From Corallococcus coralloides DSM 2259 (GTDB taxonomy: Bacteria > Myxococcota > Myxococcia > Myxococcales > Myxococcaceae): a stretch of DNA of 64,000 nucleotides. Below the pieces are notes generated by a model. It saw nothing but the letters and a program-made list of their open reading frames with translations, did no database searches and had not been told where the DNA came from. The stretch spans positions 1,364,001 through 1,428,000 of the forward strand of contig NC_017030.1 of the NCBI RefSeq assembly GCF_000255295.1, in the 5' to 3' direction. The position numbers were made by a program, and so were the translations under genes. This document shows, piece after piece, positions 42,141 to 52,159 of this stretch (the first letter of the stretch is position 1; each line of letters opens with the position of its first letter).

Positions 42141-43557
42141 GCTGCACGGTCCTGAAGGTGGTGCCCGTCACCTTGAACAACTCGTAGGGGGAGGGCGCCT
42201 CGCCCGTCTCGTTGTTGAAGTTCAGCTCGCCGCTGGCGCCCTTCACGTCGATGACCGCGCCGCCGCGCAGTGCCTCGCGCGCCGCGGTGAACTGCGTGGA
42301 GCCCAGGGGGTAGCTGGTCGCCGTCTGGCCGGAGGCGGGCGTCAGCTTCGTGAGCCCCTCCGCGATGCGCGGGCCGGTCACCGGCTGCGGGTTGTTGGTG
42401 TCCCCGCCCACCGCGTACGCCGAGCCCAGCGCCACGAGGTACATGGCGTCGTACGCGTGCGCGGTGAAGGAGTACTGCCCGGGGTCCGTGCTGTAGGCCG
42501 TGATGAAGCGGTCCGCGAAGAGCTTGTAGGTGGAGTCGTTGGGGCGCGCGGACGCGGGGGCCGTGCCGTACGTGCCCGAAAGCTCCGTCTCGACCTCCTT
42601 GCGGGAGGTCAGCAGCGTGCGGTCCTTGCTGGCGTCGGTGAGGAACCAGCGGTTGCCGAAGGCCGTGCCCACCTTCGCGTCGATGGCCTCCAGCAGCAGG
42701 CGCGAGTTGTCCTCGGGGAAGCCCGCCAGCACCGTCATGTCCGGCTTGAAGGACACCAGCCGGCTCACCGCGCCGCTCACGGCCTCGTTGCGGCTGTACT
42801 GCGCGCCCGCGACGTTGTCCTTGTTGGGGATGCGGTTCTGGATGGCGTCGAAGAGGCCCGTTCCGTACGAGTCACTGACGTACGCCACGCCCACCTTGGT
42901 CGGAGGGGTGAACGTCACGCCCGGGTCGTTGATGGGCGTGACGCCCTGGAGCACGTTCGCGATGACGCGGCCCTGGAGCACGTCCGAGGGCGTGGTGCGC
43001 CAGACCAGGCCCACGCTTCCGCCGTTCTTGTCCGACAGCGTGGTGAACGCGGAGCTCGTGGCCGTGTGGCTCATCAAGAGCACGTTCTTGGGCGTGGTGA
43101 CCTCATGGATGGCGAGCGTCTGCGCGCTGCCCGCGCTGAAGAGCGCCACCGCGCCCTTGTCGTTCACCATCCAGTCCGCCTGCGTCACCGCCCGGCTCAC
43201 GTCCGCGCCGGTGTCGCAGACGTACATGACGAACTGACGGCCACCCACGCCCTGCGCCTGGTTCACTTCATCCAGCGCCAGCTTCAGGCCGTTGAAGCGC
43301 TGCTGCTCGATCTCCGCGTTGCCGCTCGCGTTGGTGAGCGGCAGCGCCGCGCCCAGCACGATGGGGTTCGCCGCGGACGTGGCGCCCACCACCTGGCCGC
43401 AGCCCGCGGGCTGCGGCAGGCAGAACCCGGAGGTGCAGACGCTGTTGCTGCCGCAGTCGCTGCTCGTCGTGCATTCGGACAGGCCGCCCGCCGTGGTGAA
43501 GCTGCACCCGGACGACAGCAGCGCCATGCCCAACGTCATCATTCCCAGCGCGCGCAT
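42118..43557 (-). CDS. Branched-chain-type ABC transporter substrate-binding lipoprotein
   Basis: 479 aa. A lipobox (LLSSGCS, Cys18) is followed by a short Cys-rich segment (CTTSSDCGSN, CTSGFC, CGQ) and then a periplasmic-binding fold of the Leu/Ile/Val (Peripla_BP_6) type: IVLGAALPLTNASGNAEIEQ, KLALDEVNQAQGV, VALFSAGSAQTL, KVGVAYVSDSYGTGLFD and FTAHAYDAMYLVALG. No permease or ATPase is adjacent, so it may be a stand-alone sensor-type binding lipoprotein. The start ATG overlaps the upstream TPR gene stop as TGATG. The EGF-like Cys cluster before the binding domain is unusual. Confidence 0.88.
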   Translation of the reverse strand: MRALGMMTLGMALLSSGCSFTTAGGLSECTTSSDCGSNSVCTSGFCLPQPAGCGQVVGATSAANPIVLGAALPLTNASGNAEIEQQRFNGLKLALDEVNQAQGVGGRQFVMYVCDTGADVSRAVTQADWMVNDKGAVALFSAGSAQTLAIHEVTTPKNVLLMSHTATSSAFTTLSDKNGGSVGLVWRTTPSDVLQGRVIANVLQGVTPINDPGVTFTPPTKVGVAYVSDSYGTGLFDAIQNRIPNKDNVAGAQYSRNEAVSGAVSRLVSFKPDMTVLAGFPEDNSRLLLEAIDAKVGTAFGNRWFLTDASKDRTLLTSRKEVETELSGTYGTAPASARPNDSTYKLFADRFITAYSTDPGQYSFTAHAYDAMYLVALGSAYAVGGDTNNPQPVTGPRIAEGLTKLTPASGQTATSYPLGSTQFTAAREALRGGAVIDVKGASGELNFNNETGEAPSPYELFKVTGTTFRTVQLIDPPTD

Positions 43558-44387
43558 CAGAAACGACCCTCCATGCCGACCCCGGCGCCACGCGGTGCGA
43601 GCGTCACGCGGACCTCGCCCTGCGCGGGAGGGCCTTCCTTGGGATACAGGATGATGGCGGTGATGGCCCCCGCGAGCCCCACGCCGAAACCGATGTCCGC
43701 GAGCAGCGCCTTGCTCTTGGTGCTGTCCGACAGCCGCTGCTTGTCCGCGAGCGTGCTGGCGTTGTCGAACTGGTCGCGCTGGTCGCGCGCCTGCAGCCCG
43801 AAGAGCACGCCCGCGCCCACGCCCAGCACCGCCACGCCGCCCGTGGCGAACGCCGCGATGCGCTGGTTGCGGTAGGACTTGATGGCCCGGTTCAGCTCCG
43901 CCTGCCGCTGGCGCTCGCTCTCCTCCTCCGCGCGCCGGGCCGCGGCCTGCTCGGCCTCCGCCTGCTGCCGCGCGGCATCCGCCTCCGCCTCCAGGCGCTT
44001 CCGGTCCGCGTCCGCCACGGCCTGCGCCTGGTCCTCGCGGTCCAGCTGCACGCGCAGCCGGTCGATGGCGCGGTTGCTGTTCTTCAAGAGAGTGGGGTCG
44101 GTGTCCTCGCTGGAGGACGTGACGTACTGCCGGTAGAAGGTCATCGCCTCGCGGGGCTCGCCCGCGTACTCCAGCGCCACGGCGATGTTGTAGACGAGCC
44201 GCGGGTGAGGCTGCGCCTCGTTGGCCTGCTTCAGCGCCTCCGCCGCCTCGCGGTACTTGCCGGCGTCGTAGAGGCGTTTGCCCTCCTTCAACAGCGCCTG
44301 CACGTTGACCTTGGAGCCACCCCGCTGCGCCAGGGCGGACCCCGGGGCCAGCGCCAGCGCCAGCGACAACACGAAAACCAGTCTCAT
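43557..44387 (-). CDS. Exported TPR protein with C-terminal membrane segments
   Basis: 276 aa. A signal peptide (LVFVLSLALALAPGSALA), TPR-like repeats at about 30-90 (LLKEGKRLYDAGKYREAAEA, YNIAVALEYAGEPREAMTFY), a long Ala/Glu coiled coil (about 110-170), then two hydrophobic segments (IAAFATGGVAVLGVGAGVLF, DIGFGVGLAGAITAIILYP). This layout is common in myxobacterial exported PEGA/TPR-type proteins. It is coupled to the binding lipoprotein (TGATG), suggesting a joint role. Confidence 0.8.
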   Translation of the reverse strand: MRLVFVLSLALALAPGSALAQRGGSKVNVQALLKEGKRLYDAGKYREAAEALKQANEAQPHPRLVYNIAVALEYAGEPREAMTFYRQYVTSSSEDTDPTLLKNSNRAIDRLRVQLDREDQAQAVADADRKRLEAEADAARQQAEAEQAAARRAEEESERQRQAELNRAIKSYRNQRIAAFATGGVAVLGVGAGVLFGLQARDQRDQFDNASTLADKQRLSDSTKSKALLADIGFGVGLAGAITAIILYPKEGPPAQGEVRVTLAPRGAGVGMEGRF

Positions 44388-44440
44388 GGGGCGGGGAGCC
44401 TAGCGCCGAACATTCCGGCCGTCGAAGCACTGGCCCCCTG

Positions 44441-44496
44441 AAAAAGCGCCGGGGCCACCCCCACCCCTGTAGCAACAGGGGAGGAAGCGGCCCCGG
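44441..44496 (-). terminator. Intrinsic terminator of pckG
   Basis: Outer arms CCGGGGCC / GGCCCCGG (44449-44456, 44489-44496) enclose a second hairpin CCCCTGT / ACAGGGG (44464-44470, 44475-44481). On the minus strand the structure is followed by GCGCTTTTTC, a run of five T. It lies 30 bp downstream of the pckG stop. Confidence 0.82.
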
Positions 44497-44525
44497 ACGG
44501 GCCTTCAGAAGGCGTCAGACGGCGA

Positions 44526-46319
<1,794 letters not shown>

Positions 46320-46587
46320 GGAGGTCTCCTCGGGGTGTTTCATTGCGTGGGTCTTCCCGCGTGCCCGCTTCGTGCGAGGGGGCGAAACCCTACAGCGGAA
46401 GGAACACCAAACCTTCTGGACCGGGGGCCCAAAATCAACTGACGTCCGGCAGTCAACCGGACTTTCGACCGCTTTGGCCTAATTCCACTTATCAGCGTCC
46501 GGTCGCTCATCAGAAAACGGCGCGGTGCGGCACACGCTGGCAGCGCAGCGCGGCGTGCCCAGGTTGAGGGTGCGCACGTCCTGCTCC

Positions 46588-48387
46588 ATGTCCATCGCCC
46601 TCGTCCTGGCCGTCATCGTCGTCGCTCTGGTCCTGTTTTCCGTGGATTCCATCCCCATCGAGTTCACCTCGCTGGTGGTGGTGTGCCTCCTGGCCCTGTC
46701 CGGGGTGCTGACGCCCGCGCAGGCGTTCGAGGGCTTCAGCAACGACACGGTCATCTTCATCTTCACGCTGCTGGCGATGACGCAGGGGCTGGCCGCGACG
46801 GGCGTGGTGCAGATGGTGGGGCAGCGGATGGCGTTCTTCGCCCGCTTCGGCCACCAGGCGTTCGTGCTGGCGATGATGGGCGTGGTGGCGGTGTTCTCGT
46901 CGTTCATCTCCAACACGGTGACGACGGCGGCCTTCCTGCCGGTGGCCATTGGCGCCGCGCAGCGGGCGAAGGTGCCGCGCAGCAAGGTGCTGCTGCCCCT
47001 GGCGTACGCGTCCATGCTGGGCGGCACGGTGCTGCTCTTTGGCACGTCCACGAACCTGGTGGTGTCCGCGGCGCTGAAGCGGCAGGGGATGGCGCCCATT
47101 GGCGTGACGGAGCTGGCGCCGGTGGGGCTGCCGGTGGTGCTGCTGGGCATCGCCGTGGTGGTGCTCCTGGGGCGGTGGCTGCTGCCCTCGCGCGAGGGCA
47201 AGCCGGGCACGGAGGGCTTCACGCTGCGCGACTACCTCACGGAGGCCGTGGTGCCCGGGGACTCGCGCTATGTGGGCAAGCCCCTGGCGGAGCTCACGGA
47301 AGGGCTGGGCCTGCGCGTGATTGGCGTGGTGCGCGATGGCGAGACCCTCAACGCGAAGCCGTCCTACGTGCTGACGGGCCAGGAGCGGCTGCTGGTGGAG
47401 GGCCGGCGCGAGGACATCCTGCGGGTGAAGGACCTGCAGGGGCTCGCGCTGCGGCCGGACGTGCGGCTGTCGGACGCGGAATTGGAGGGGCCGGAGTCGA
47501 TGCTCGCGGAGGTGGGCGTGCCGCCCGGCAGTGCGCTGGTGGGGCGCAGCCTGCGGGAGACGCTGTTCGTGGAGCGCTTCGGGCTGGTGGCGCTGGGGCT
47601 GCACCGCCGGCCCGGCATCCAGCGGCTCACGAAGCTGCAGCTGTTGGGGCGCGCCCGGGAGGAGCACTCGCTGTCCACGCTGCCCCTGTCCGTGGGGGAC
47701 GTGCTGCTGTTGCGCGGCCCGCGTCAGAAGGTGGCGGAGCTGGCCCCGGGCCACACGCTGATGGTGCTGGAGGGCCACGAGTACGAGCCGCCGCGCTACG
47801 CGAAGGCGCTGCTCGCGGTGCTCATCTTCCTGGGCTCGCTGGCGGCGGGCTCCCTGGGCTGGGTGCCGCTGTCGCTGGCGGGGCTCACCGGCATGCTGCT
47901 GATGATCGCCACCGGGTGCGTGGACGCGCGCACCGCGTTCCGCGTGGACTGGCGGGTGGTGCTGCTCATCGGCGCGATGATGGCGCTGGGGCTGGCCATG
48001 GAGGTGAGCGGCGCGGGGAAGTTCATCGGCGACCACGTGGCCCGGCTGGGCGCGTACGGCGGCCCCCGCGCGGTGCTGGCGCTGTTGATGGTGCTGACCA
48101 TCGTGCTGTCGGCGCCCATGAGCAACCAGGCCGCGGCGCTGGTGGTGCTGCCGGTGGCGCTCAACGCGGCGACGCAGCTGGGCGTGGACGTGCGCCCCTT
48201 CGCCATGGGCGTCACGCTGGCGGCCAGCTGTTCGTTCATCACCCCGCTGGAGCCCAGCTGCGTGCTCGTCTACGGGCCCGGGCACTACCGGTTCACCGAC
48301 TTCTTCCGGCTGGGCACGCCGCTGACCGCGGTGCTGGTGGTGTTCCTCGTCTTCGCCGTGCCCGTGGTGTGGCCCTTCCACGCGTAG
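46588..48387 (+). CDS. SLC13/DASS-family permease with two RCK_C-like domains
   Basis: 599 aa. Membrane halves flank a central soluble part. The N-terminal helices hold FEGFSNDTVIFIFTLLAMTQ and FSSFISNTVTTAAFLPVAIG (a typical SNT motif). Two TrkA_C/RCK_C-like domains lie in the middle (VPGDSRYVGKPLAEL..., GSALVGRSLRETLF...). The second membrane half has LSAPMSNQAAALVVLPVALN. The family carries sulfate or C4/C6-dicarboxylates with sodium. Divergence from pckG over 268 bp suggests a dicarboxylate link, an inference. The ATG at 46588 is the likely start. Confidence 0.9.
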   Translation: MSIALVLAVIVVALVLFSVDSIPIEFTSLVVVCLLALSGVLTPAQAFEGFSNDTVIFIFTLLAMTQGLAATGVVQMVGQRMAFFARFGHQAFVLAMMGVVAVFSSFISNTVTTAAFLPVAIGAAQRAKVPRSKVLLPLAYASMLGGTVLLFGTSTNLVVSAALKRQGMAPIGVTELAPVGLPVVLLGIAVVVLLGRWLLPSREGKPGTEGFTLRDYLTEAVVPGDSRYVGKPLAELTEGLGLRVIGVVRDGETLNAKPSYVLTGQERLLVEGRREDILRVKDLQGLALRPDVRLSDAELEGPESMLAEVGVPPGSALVGRSLRETLFVERFGLVALGLHRRPGIQRLTKLQLLGRAREEHSLSTLPLSVGDVLLLRGPRQKVAELAPGHTLMVLEGHEYEPPRYAKALLAVLIFLGSLAAGSLGWVPLSLAGLTGMLLMIATGCVDARTAFRVDWRVVLLIGAMMALGLAMEVSGAGKFIGDHVARLGAYGGPRAVLALLMVLTIVLSAPMSNQAAALVVLPVALNAATQLGVDVRPFAMGVTLAASCSFITPLEPSCVLVYGPGHYRFTDFFRLGTPLTAVLVVFLVFAVPVVWPFHA

Positions 48388-48402
48388 GCGCGTGAAGCGC
48401 CT
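48386..48402. terminator. Hairpin between convergent genes
   Basis: AGGCGC / GCGCCT with a 5-nt loop lies in the 16-bp gap between the permease stop and the miaE stop. No T-run is present, so it is a weak candidate for shared termination. Confidence 0.35.
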
Positions 48403-48403
48403 G

Positions 48404-49030
48404 TCAGTGGATGGCGGCGCGCAGCCCCACGTCCGCGAGGACCCGCGACTCCTGCGCGAGCAGGTACTGCAGCCGCGCATCCACGGCGGCCTCGTCCCCG
48501 TTGGACGCGGTGACGGCCAGGCGGTGGAAGAGGGACTGGTGGCCGTCCTCGGACTGCGCCAGCTCGCCGTAGAAGCGGGCGAGCGCCGGGTCGGTGAGCC
48601 CCTCCGCGAGCAGGGAGAGCCGCTCACACGAGCGCGCTTCGATGATGGCGGCGACGAGCAGGCGGTCCACGCGCCGCTCCAGGGCGGGCGTGCGCACGTG
48701 CTTCTGCAAGCCCTGCGCGTACGGGTCCCCGGCGTCCTTGGTGAGCGTGAGTCCTCGCGCGGCCATCAGGTCCAGCACGCGCGCCAGGTGGGCGCTCTCC
48801 TCGCGGGCCAGACGCGCCATCTGCGACGGCAGCCCCGGCAGGTCCGGGTAGGCCTGGAGCATGGACAGCGCGTTGGCGGCGGCCTTCTTCTCGCAGTGGG
48901 CGTGGTCCACCAGCACCGCGTCGAAGTGGGCGAGCGCCAGCGGCAGCCAGCCGGGGTCGGTGGGCGCGTGGAGGATGACGGGGCCCGCTCCGGAGAGGGG
49001 ACGGCGGGAGGGCGTGGGGCGGCTGCTCAT
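48404..49030 (-). CDS. miaE: tRNA-(ms2io6A)-hydroxylase-like protein
   Basis: 208 aa, ferritin-like four-helix di-iron fold. Ligand motifs: DHAHCEKKAA (Glu, His), REESAHLARV (Glu, His), IEARSCERL (Glu) and SEDGHQSLF (His). MiaE hydroxylates the isopentenyl group of ms2i6A at tRNA position 37 using O2. The ATG at 49030 gives a normal N-terminus; a longer frame to 49114 has an atypical Arg-rich start. Confidence 0.9.
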   Translation of the reverse strand: MSSRPTPSRRPLSGAGPVILHAPTDPGWLPLALAHFDAVLVDHAHCEKKAAANALSMLQAYPDLPGLPSQMARLAREESAHLARVLDLMAARGLTLTKDAGDPYAQGLQKHVRTPALERRVDRLLVAAIIEARSCERLSLLAEGLTDPALARFYGELAQSEDGHQSLFHRLAVTASNGDEAAVDARLQYLLAQESRVLADVGLRAAIH

Positions 49031-49166
49031 TTCGAAGGCGGACTGTAGGGCATCCGCCGGGCGCCGTGCGCGGGTGTCGTGCGGCGCTCGCGAGCCCGCT
49101 TCCTCCCGGAACATGCCGGCCCGGACGCGGTGAGGGGCCGCCCACCGTGTCCGGCGCCGGGCCGCG

Positions 49167-49835
49167 CTACAGCGGCGGGTTCGTGCCTTCCTTCGACGCG
49201 AGCAGGGTGACCACGTAGTCGTTGCCCTCCTGCGCCTCGTTGGCGATGAAGACGGAGCCGGGCCACGTGCGCAGCCCGTTCATCAGGAAGGTCCCGTGGT
49301 CGGCCTGGGCGCGGTGCACCAGCTCCACGCGGCAGAGCGTGGCGCGGCACTCCAGCGACTTCACGCGGGAGGTGCCAGGCAGGTGCGAGCGGAACGCGTC
49401 GTCGAGCGTCTTCGACGCGCGGGCGCTCCAGTCTCCGTCCACCGGCTCCGCGGCGAACGCGTTGAACACGCGGGTGCGCGACTGCTCGAACGAGGCGGGG
49501 GGCGGGCGGATGGGCGGAGGCGGGGGCACGTCGCCACCGGAGTCCTCCGCCGCGGCGGCTTCACCGGAAGGGGCCGCTTCCGGGGAGCCAGTCCGTGCAT
49601 GAGGGGCCGTGGACGGGCGCGCGGCGTTGGCGGCCCACAGGCGCATCGCGGCCTCCGCGGCGACGCGGCGGTCGGCGAGGTTCGCGTCGGTGCTCGCGCT
49701 GGCGCGGTGCACCTGGGTCCGCAGTTCCTCCAGCGCTTCGTCGGAGGCGCGCTGGTGGCCGGCGAGCGTGAGCCCCACGCCCGCGATGGCGGCGGTGTTG
49801 ACGATGGCGAGGACGGTCTGGAGCCTGGAGGTCAT
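49167..49835 (-). CDS. N-terminally anchored protein of unknown function
   Basis: 222 aa. One N-terminal membrane segment (TVLAIVNTAAIAGVGLTLAG), a coiled region, an Ala/Pro-rich linker with VPPPPPIRPPP (about 100-112) and a C-terminal domain with SLECRATLCRVELVHR (two Cys). The layout is that of a periplasmic protein tethered to the inner membrane. No family recognised. The ATG at 49835 gives the anchor at the N-terminus. Confidence 0.7.
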   Translation of the reverse strand: MTSRLQTVLAIVNTAAIAGVGLTLAGHQRASDEALEELRTQVHRASASTDANLADRRVAAEAAMRLWAANAARPSTAPHARTGSPEAAPSGEAAAAEDSGGDVPPPPPIRPPPASFEQSRTRVFNAFAAEPVDGDWSARASKTLDDAFRSHLPGTSRVKSLECRATLCRVELVHRAQADHGTFLMNGLRTWPGSVFIANEAQEGNDYVVTLLASKEGTNPPL

Positions 49836-49920
49836 CGGGGCGCTCGCGGGGCTTCGGGGTGGGGAAGAAGGACCGCGCGAAGGGGAGGAATGAGAAGCCT
49901 TCGCGCGGCCCCGCGCTTCA

Positions 49921-50370
49921 TCAGTCGATGGTGAAGCCGCCAATGACACCGCCCGACTGCAGGCCGCAGCGGAAGACGATGGCGAAGTCCTCCCACACGT
50001 AGCGGTCACCCGTGTTGAGGGTCTGCCACGCCATGGGGCCGGCCACCGTGTACGTGGCCGTGCCCAGGTGCGCGCCGTTGCCCACGCCGTTGACCGTGGT
50101 CGTCTCGCACCAGCTGTTGTTGCCGTAGATCTGCACCGTCGTCGGGTGGTAGCCGGCCGTCCACATGGGCACCGTGGCGATCGCCAGACGCGTCGTCGTA
50201 CAGTTGTTGACCAGCGCGGAGTAGCTGCTCACGTTGAAGCACGACGCGTCGGACGCATAGGCGGCCTTGAACGCGGCGCCCGGGTAGTACTGCCACGCGG
50301 CCGCGGTCCCGGCGCTCAACGCCACCACGCCGAACGCGCACACCTTCGCCAACGTCTGGAAACCCTTCAT
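49921..50370 (-). CDS. Small secreted cysteine-containing protein
   Basis: 149 aa. A signal peptide (VCAFGVVALSAGTAAA) is followed by an all-beta mature part with four Cys (ASCFNVS, NNCTTT, SWCETT, FRCGL), aromatic-rich (WQYYPG at the mature N-terminus, YVWEDFAIVF). It looks like a disulfide-stabilised extracellular protein; no function can be assigned. A GGGAGC Shine-Dalgarno sits in an inverted repeat described separately. Confidence 0.75.
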   Translation of the reverse strand: MKGFQTLAKVCAFGVVALSAGTAAAWQYYPGAAFKAAYASDASCFNVSSYSALVNNCTTTRLAIATVPMWTAGYHPTTVQIYGNNSWCETTTVNGVGNGAHLGTATYTVAGPMAWQTLNTGDRYVWEDFAIVFRCGLQSGGVIGGFTID

Positions 50371-50374
50371 CGAA

Positions 50375-50448
50375 CTTGCTCCCTGGGGATGCGGCGGAGA
50401 TTGGGGCCGCCGGGCACGCGAACGCGCGCCACGCCGCAAGGGAGCAAG
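50375..50448 (-). promoter_or_regulatory. Leader inverted repeat that can mask the ribosome site
   Basis: A perfect 10-bp inverted repeat, CTTGCTCCCT at 50375-50384 and AGGGAGCAAG at 50439-50448, separated by 54 bp, lies in the 5' leader of the small secreted protein. In the minus-strand RNA the start-proximal arm contains the AGGGAG ribosome site 5-9 nt before the ATG, so pairing with the distal arm would hide it. Confidence 0.5.
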
Positions 50449-50557
50449 CGCCATGCCCTCATCCGGGATGGCGTGCTTTCGGCTGTTTACGTGTCTTTAT
50501 GACAATCCGTGCTGTTCCGGGAGCAACACCTGGGTGTTGCCTGCGTTGCCCCGGGAG

Positions 50558-51397
50558 CTACTCGACCAGCACGAGCCGCTGGGTGCGGCCGGCGTGGTAG
50601 CCCACCTTGCGCGCGATGCGGGCGGTGCTCTCGTCGCGCTCGTCGACGCGCATGGCCAGCCGGGGCAGCGAGGACAACAGGTGCCGGGAAATCTGTCCCA
50701 GGCACAGCGTGGCGTGGCCCTGACGGCGGCGGGACGGGGGCGTGTACATGCCCTCCAGCTCCGCGCCGAACTGCGAGCGGCAGCCGATGTCCACCTTGAA
50801 CACGAGCTCGCCGCCCTCCTCCAGCACGTAGGTGCGGCGCTGGCGCACGCGCTGGAGGACGCGGGCCTCGTAGTGGGCGGGGTCCTCGGACAGCGGGTCC
50901 CGCTCGAAAATCTCGCGCACGTAGCCCTGGGCCAGGGGCAGCAGGCGGGGCACGTCCTCTTCGCGGGCCAGGCGCAGGGTGGGGTTGGTGAAGGGGCCCA
51001 GGTCGTCCGCGGAGACGCTGAACAGCTTCTGGGTGCGGGACAGGCGCGGCTTGCCTTCACAGAGGCTGCGCACCAGCGCGTCCACGGAGGCCTTGTCCCC
51101 CACGGTGGAGCGCAGCTTGAGGTTGGCGGCGAGCACGTCCGCGATGACGCCGGTGGCGCTGGCGTCGCTGGCGCTGGGCACCACCAGCCCGCCCTCGCCG
51201 CCCACGAAGACGGCCGCGGTGAGGACGCCGCTGTCGAAGCGGCCGTGGAAGGAGAAGGCCGCCCGGCGCTCCGGCGCCGCGATGCCGAACTCCTCCAGCA
51301 ACCCCAGGAGGTAGAGGTTGTGGACGGGATCCTTCGCCAGGAGCGCGCGCAAGGCGTCCGTGTGGGAAGGCGCGAGCTGTTCGACGGTGACGGGCAT
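50558..51397 (-). CDS. GNAT-family N-acetyltransferase
   Basis: 279 aa. The C-terminal half has the GNAT acetyl-CoA pattern: VFKVDIGCRSQFGAELEGMY, TPPSRRRQGHATLCLGQI (the RxxGxA-type pyrophosphate loop) and TARIARKVGYH. The N-terminal half (about 1-130) is a second GNAT-like or DUF4081-like lobe. It moves an acetyl group to an unknown amine. The ATG at 51397 starts MPVTVEQLAPSHTDAL. Confidence 0.85.
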   Translation of the reverse strand: MPVTVEQLAPSHTDALRALLAKDPVHNLYLLGLLEEFGIAAPERRAAFSFHGRFDSGVLTAAVFVGGEGGLVVPSASDASATGVIADVLAANLKLRSTVGDKASVDALVRSLCEGKPRLSRTQKLFSVSADDLGPFTNPTLRLAREEDVPRLLPLAQGYVREIFERDPLSEDPAHYEARVLQRVRQRRTYVLEEGGELVFKVDIGCRSQFGAELEGMYTPPSRRRQGHATLCLGQISRHLLSSLPRLAMRVDERDESTARIARKVGYHAGRTQRLVLVE

Positions 51398-51442
51398 GCG
51401 CGGGGGGCCGAAGGAGGCCTGAACCTTACGCGCAACCCGACC

Positions 51443-52087
51443 TCACGGGCCAGCGTCCCCGGGCACGGTGAACCGGAATGGATGGAGCACGGTCGCGGAC
51501 CCTCCCAGGTGGGGTGCAGGGAAGCGCGCGTCCAGGAGCGAATCCAGCACGCACGCCTGCACCATGGGGTCCGGGATGGTGCTGGAGACGAGCTCGCCCC
51601 GGTTCATCTTCCCCTCGGAGCCCTCGCCCTCCACCGTGAAGCGCAGCTTCACTTCTTGTGTGCCCCGGTTGCGTTGTGCGGCGTCCTGGAAACATTGCTG
51701 CACGAGCGGAGTCACGGACTGGATGGCCAGGCGCAGGTCCTCCGCGTCGATGCGGCCGGAGGAGGCCTCCACCACCGGCTCCACCACCTCCACGCGGCGC
51801 GGGTCGGGGGCGTCGAAGTCGTCGCGCGGCGGCGGGGCGCGGGGCGGCTCGCGCACCGGAGCCGCGGGGGGCGGGAGCGGCGCGGAGGGGGCGGCGGGCC
51901 GGGAGGGCTCGGGCGCCGGTGCGCTCACGCGCGGCGGACGGGCCGGCGGCGCGGCCGGTTCAGGCAGCTCCGGTGCGTCCGTGAAGCGCGTCACCCATGC
52001 GGCTCCCAGCGTGAACAGCAGGAACAGGCCCAGGCTCAAGCCGGGGATGAGGAGCCAGCGGACGAAGGTGCGGTGCGAGGACGCCAT
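51443..52087 (-). CDS. AgmX/PglI-type (TonB-like) membrane-anchored protein
   Basis: 214 aa. One N-terminal membrane helix (LLIPGLSLGLFLLFTLGAAW), a long Pro/Ala-rich periplasmic linker (about 38-95), then a compact C-terminal domain (VTPLVQQCFQDAAQR, EVKLRFTVEGEG, DPMVQACVLDSLLDARFP) like the AgmX/PglI or TonB C-terminal fold, which in myxobacteria is tied to gliding and envelope functions. It probably spans the periplasm. Confidence 0.75.
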   Translation of the reverse strand: MASSHRTFVRWLLIPGLSLGLFLLFTLGAAWVTRFTDAPELPEPAAPPARPPRVSAPAPEPSRPAAPSAPLPPPAAPVREPPRAPPPRDDFDAPDPRRVEVVEPVVEASSGRIDAEDLRLAIQSVTPLVQQCFQDAAQRNRGTQEVKLRFTVEGEGSEGKMNRGELVSSTIPDPMVQACVLDSLLDARFPAPHLGGSATVLHPFRFTVPGDAGP

Positions 52088-52159
52088 GGGCCGGGTGCCC
52101 GCGTGTCATACCCGCCTCCCAGGGGACCGGGAAGCGGGGATGCACGCGAGCGCCCGAGG

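Noticed and set aside
46510-48627. A 705-codon minus-strand frame opposite the SLC13 permease
   Set aside because: His/Arg/Gln-rich antisense shadow; the plus-strand permease explains the sequence.
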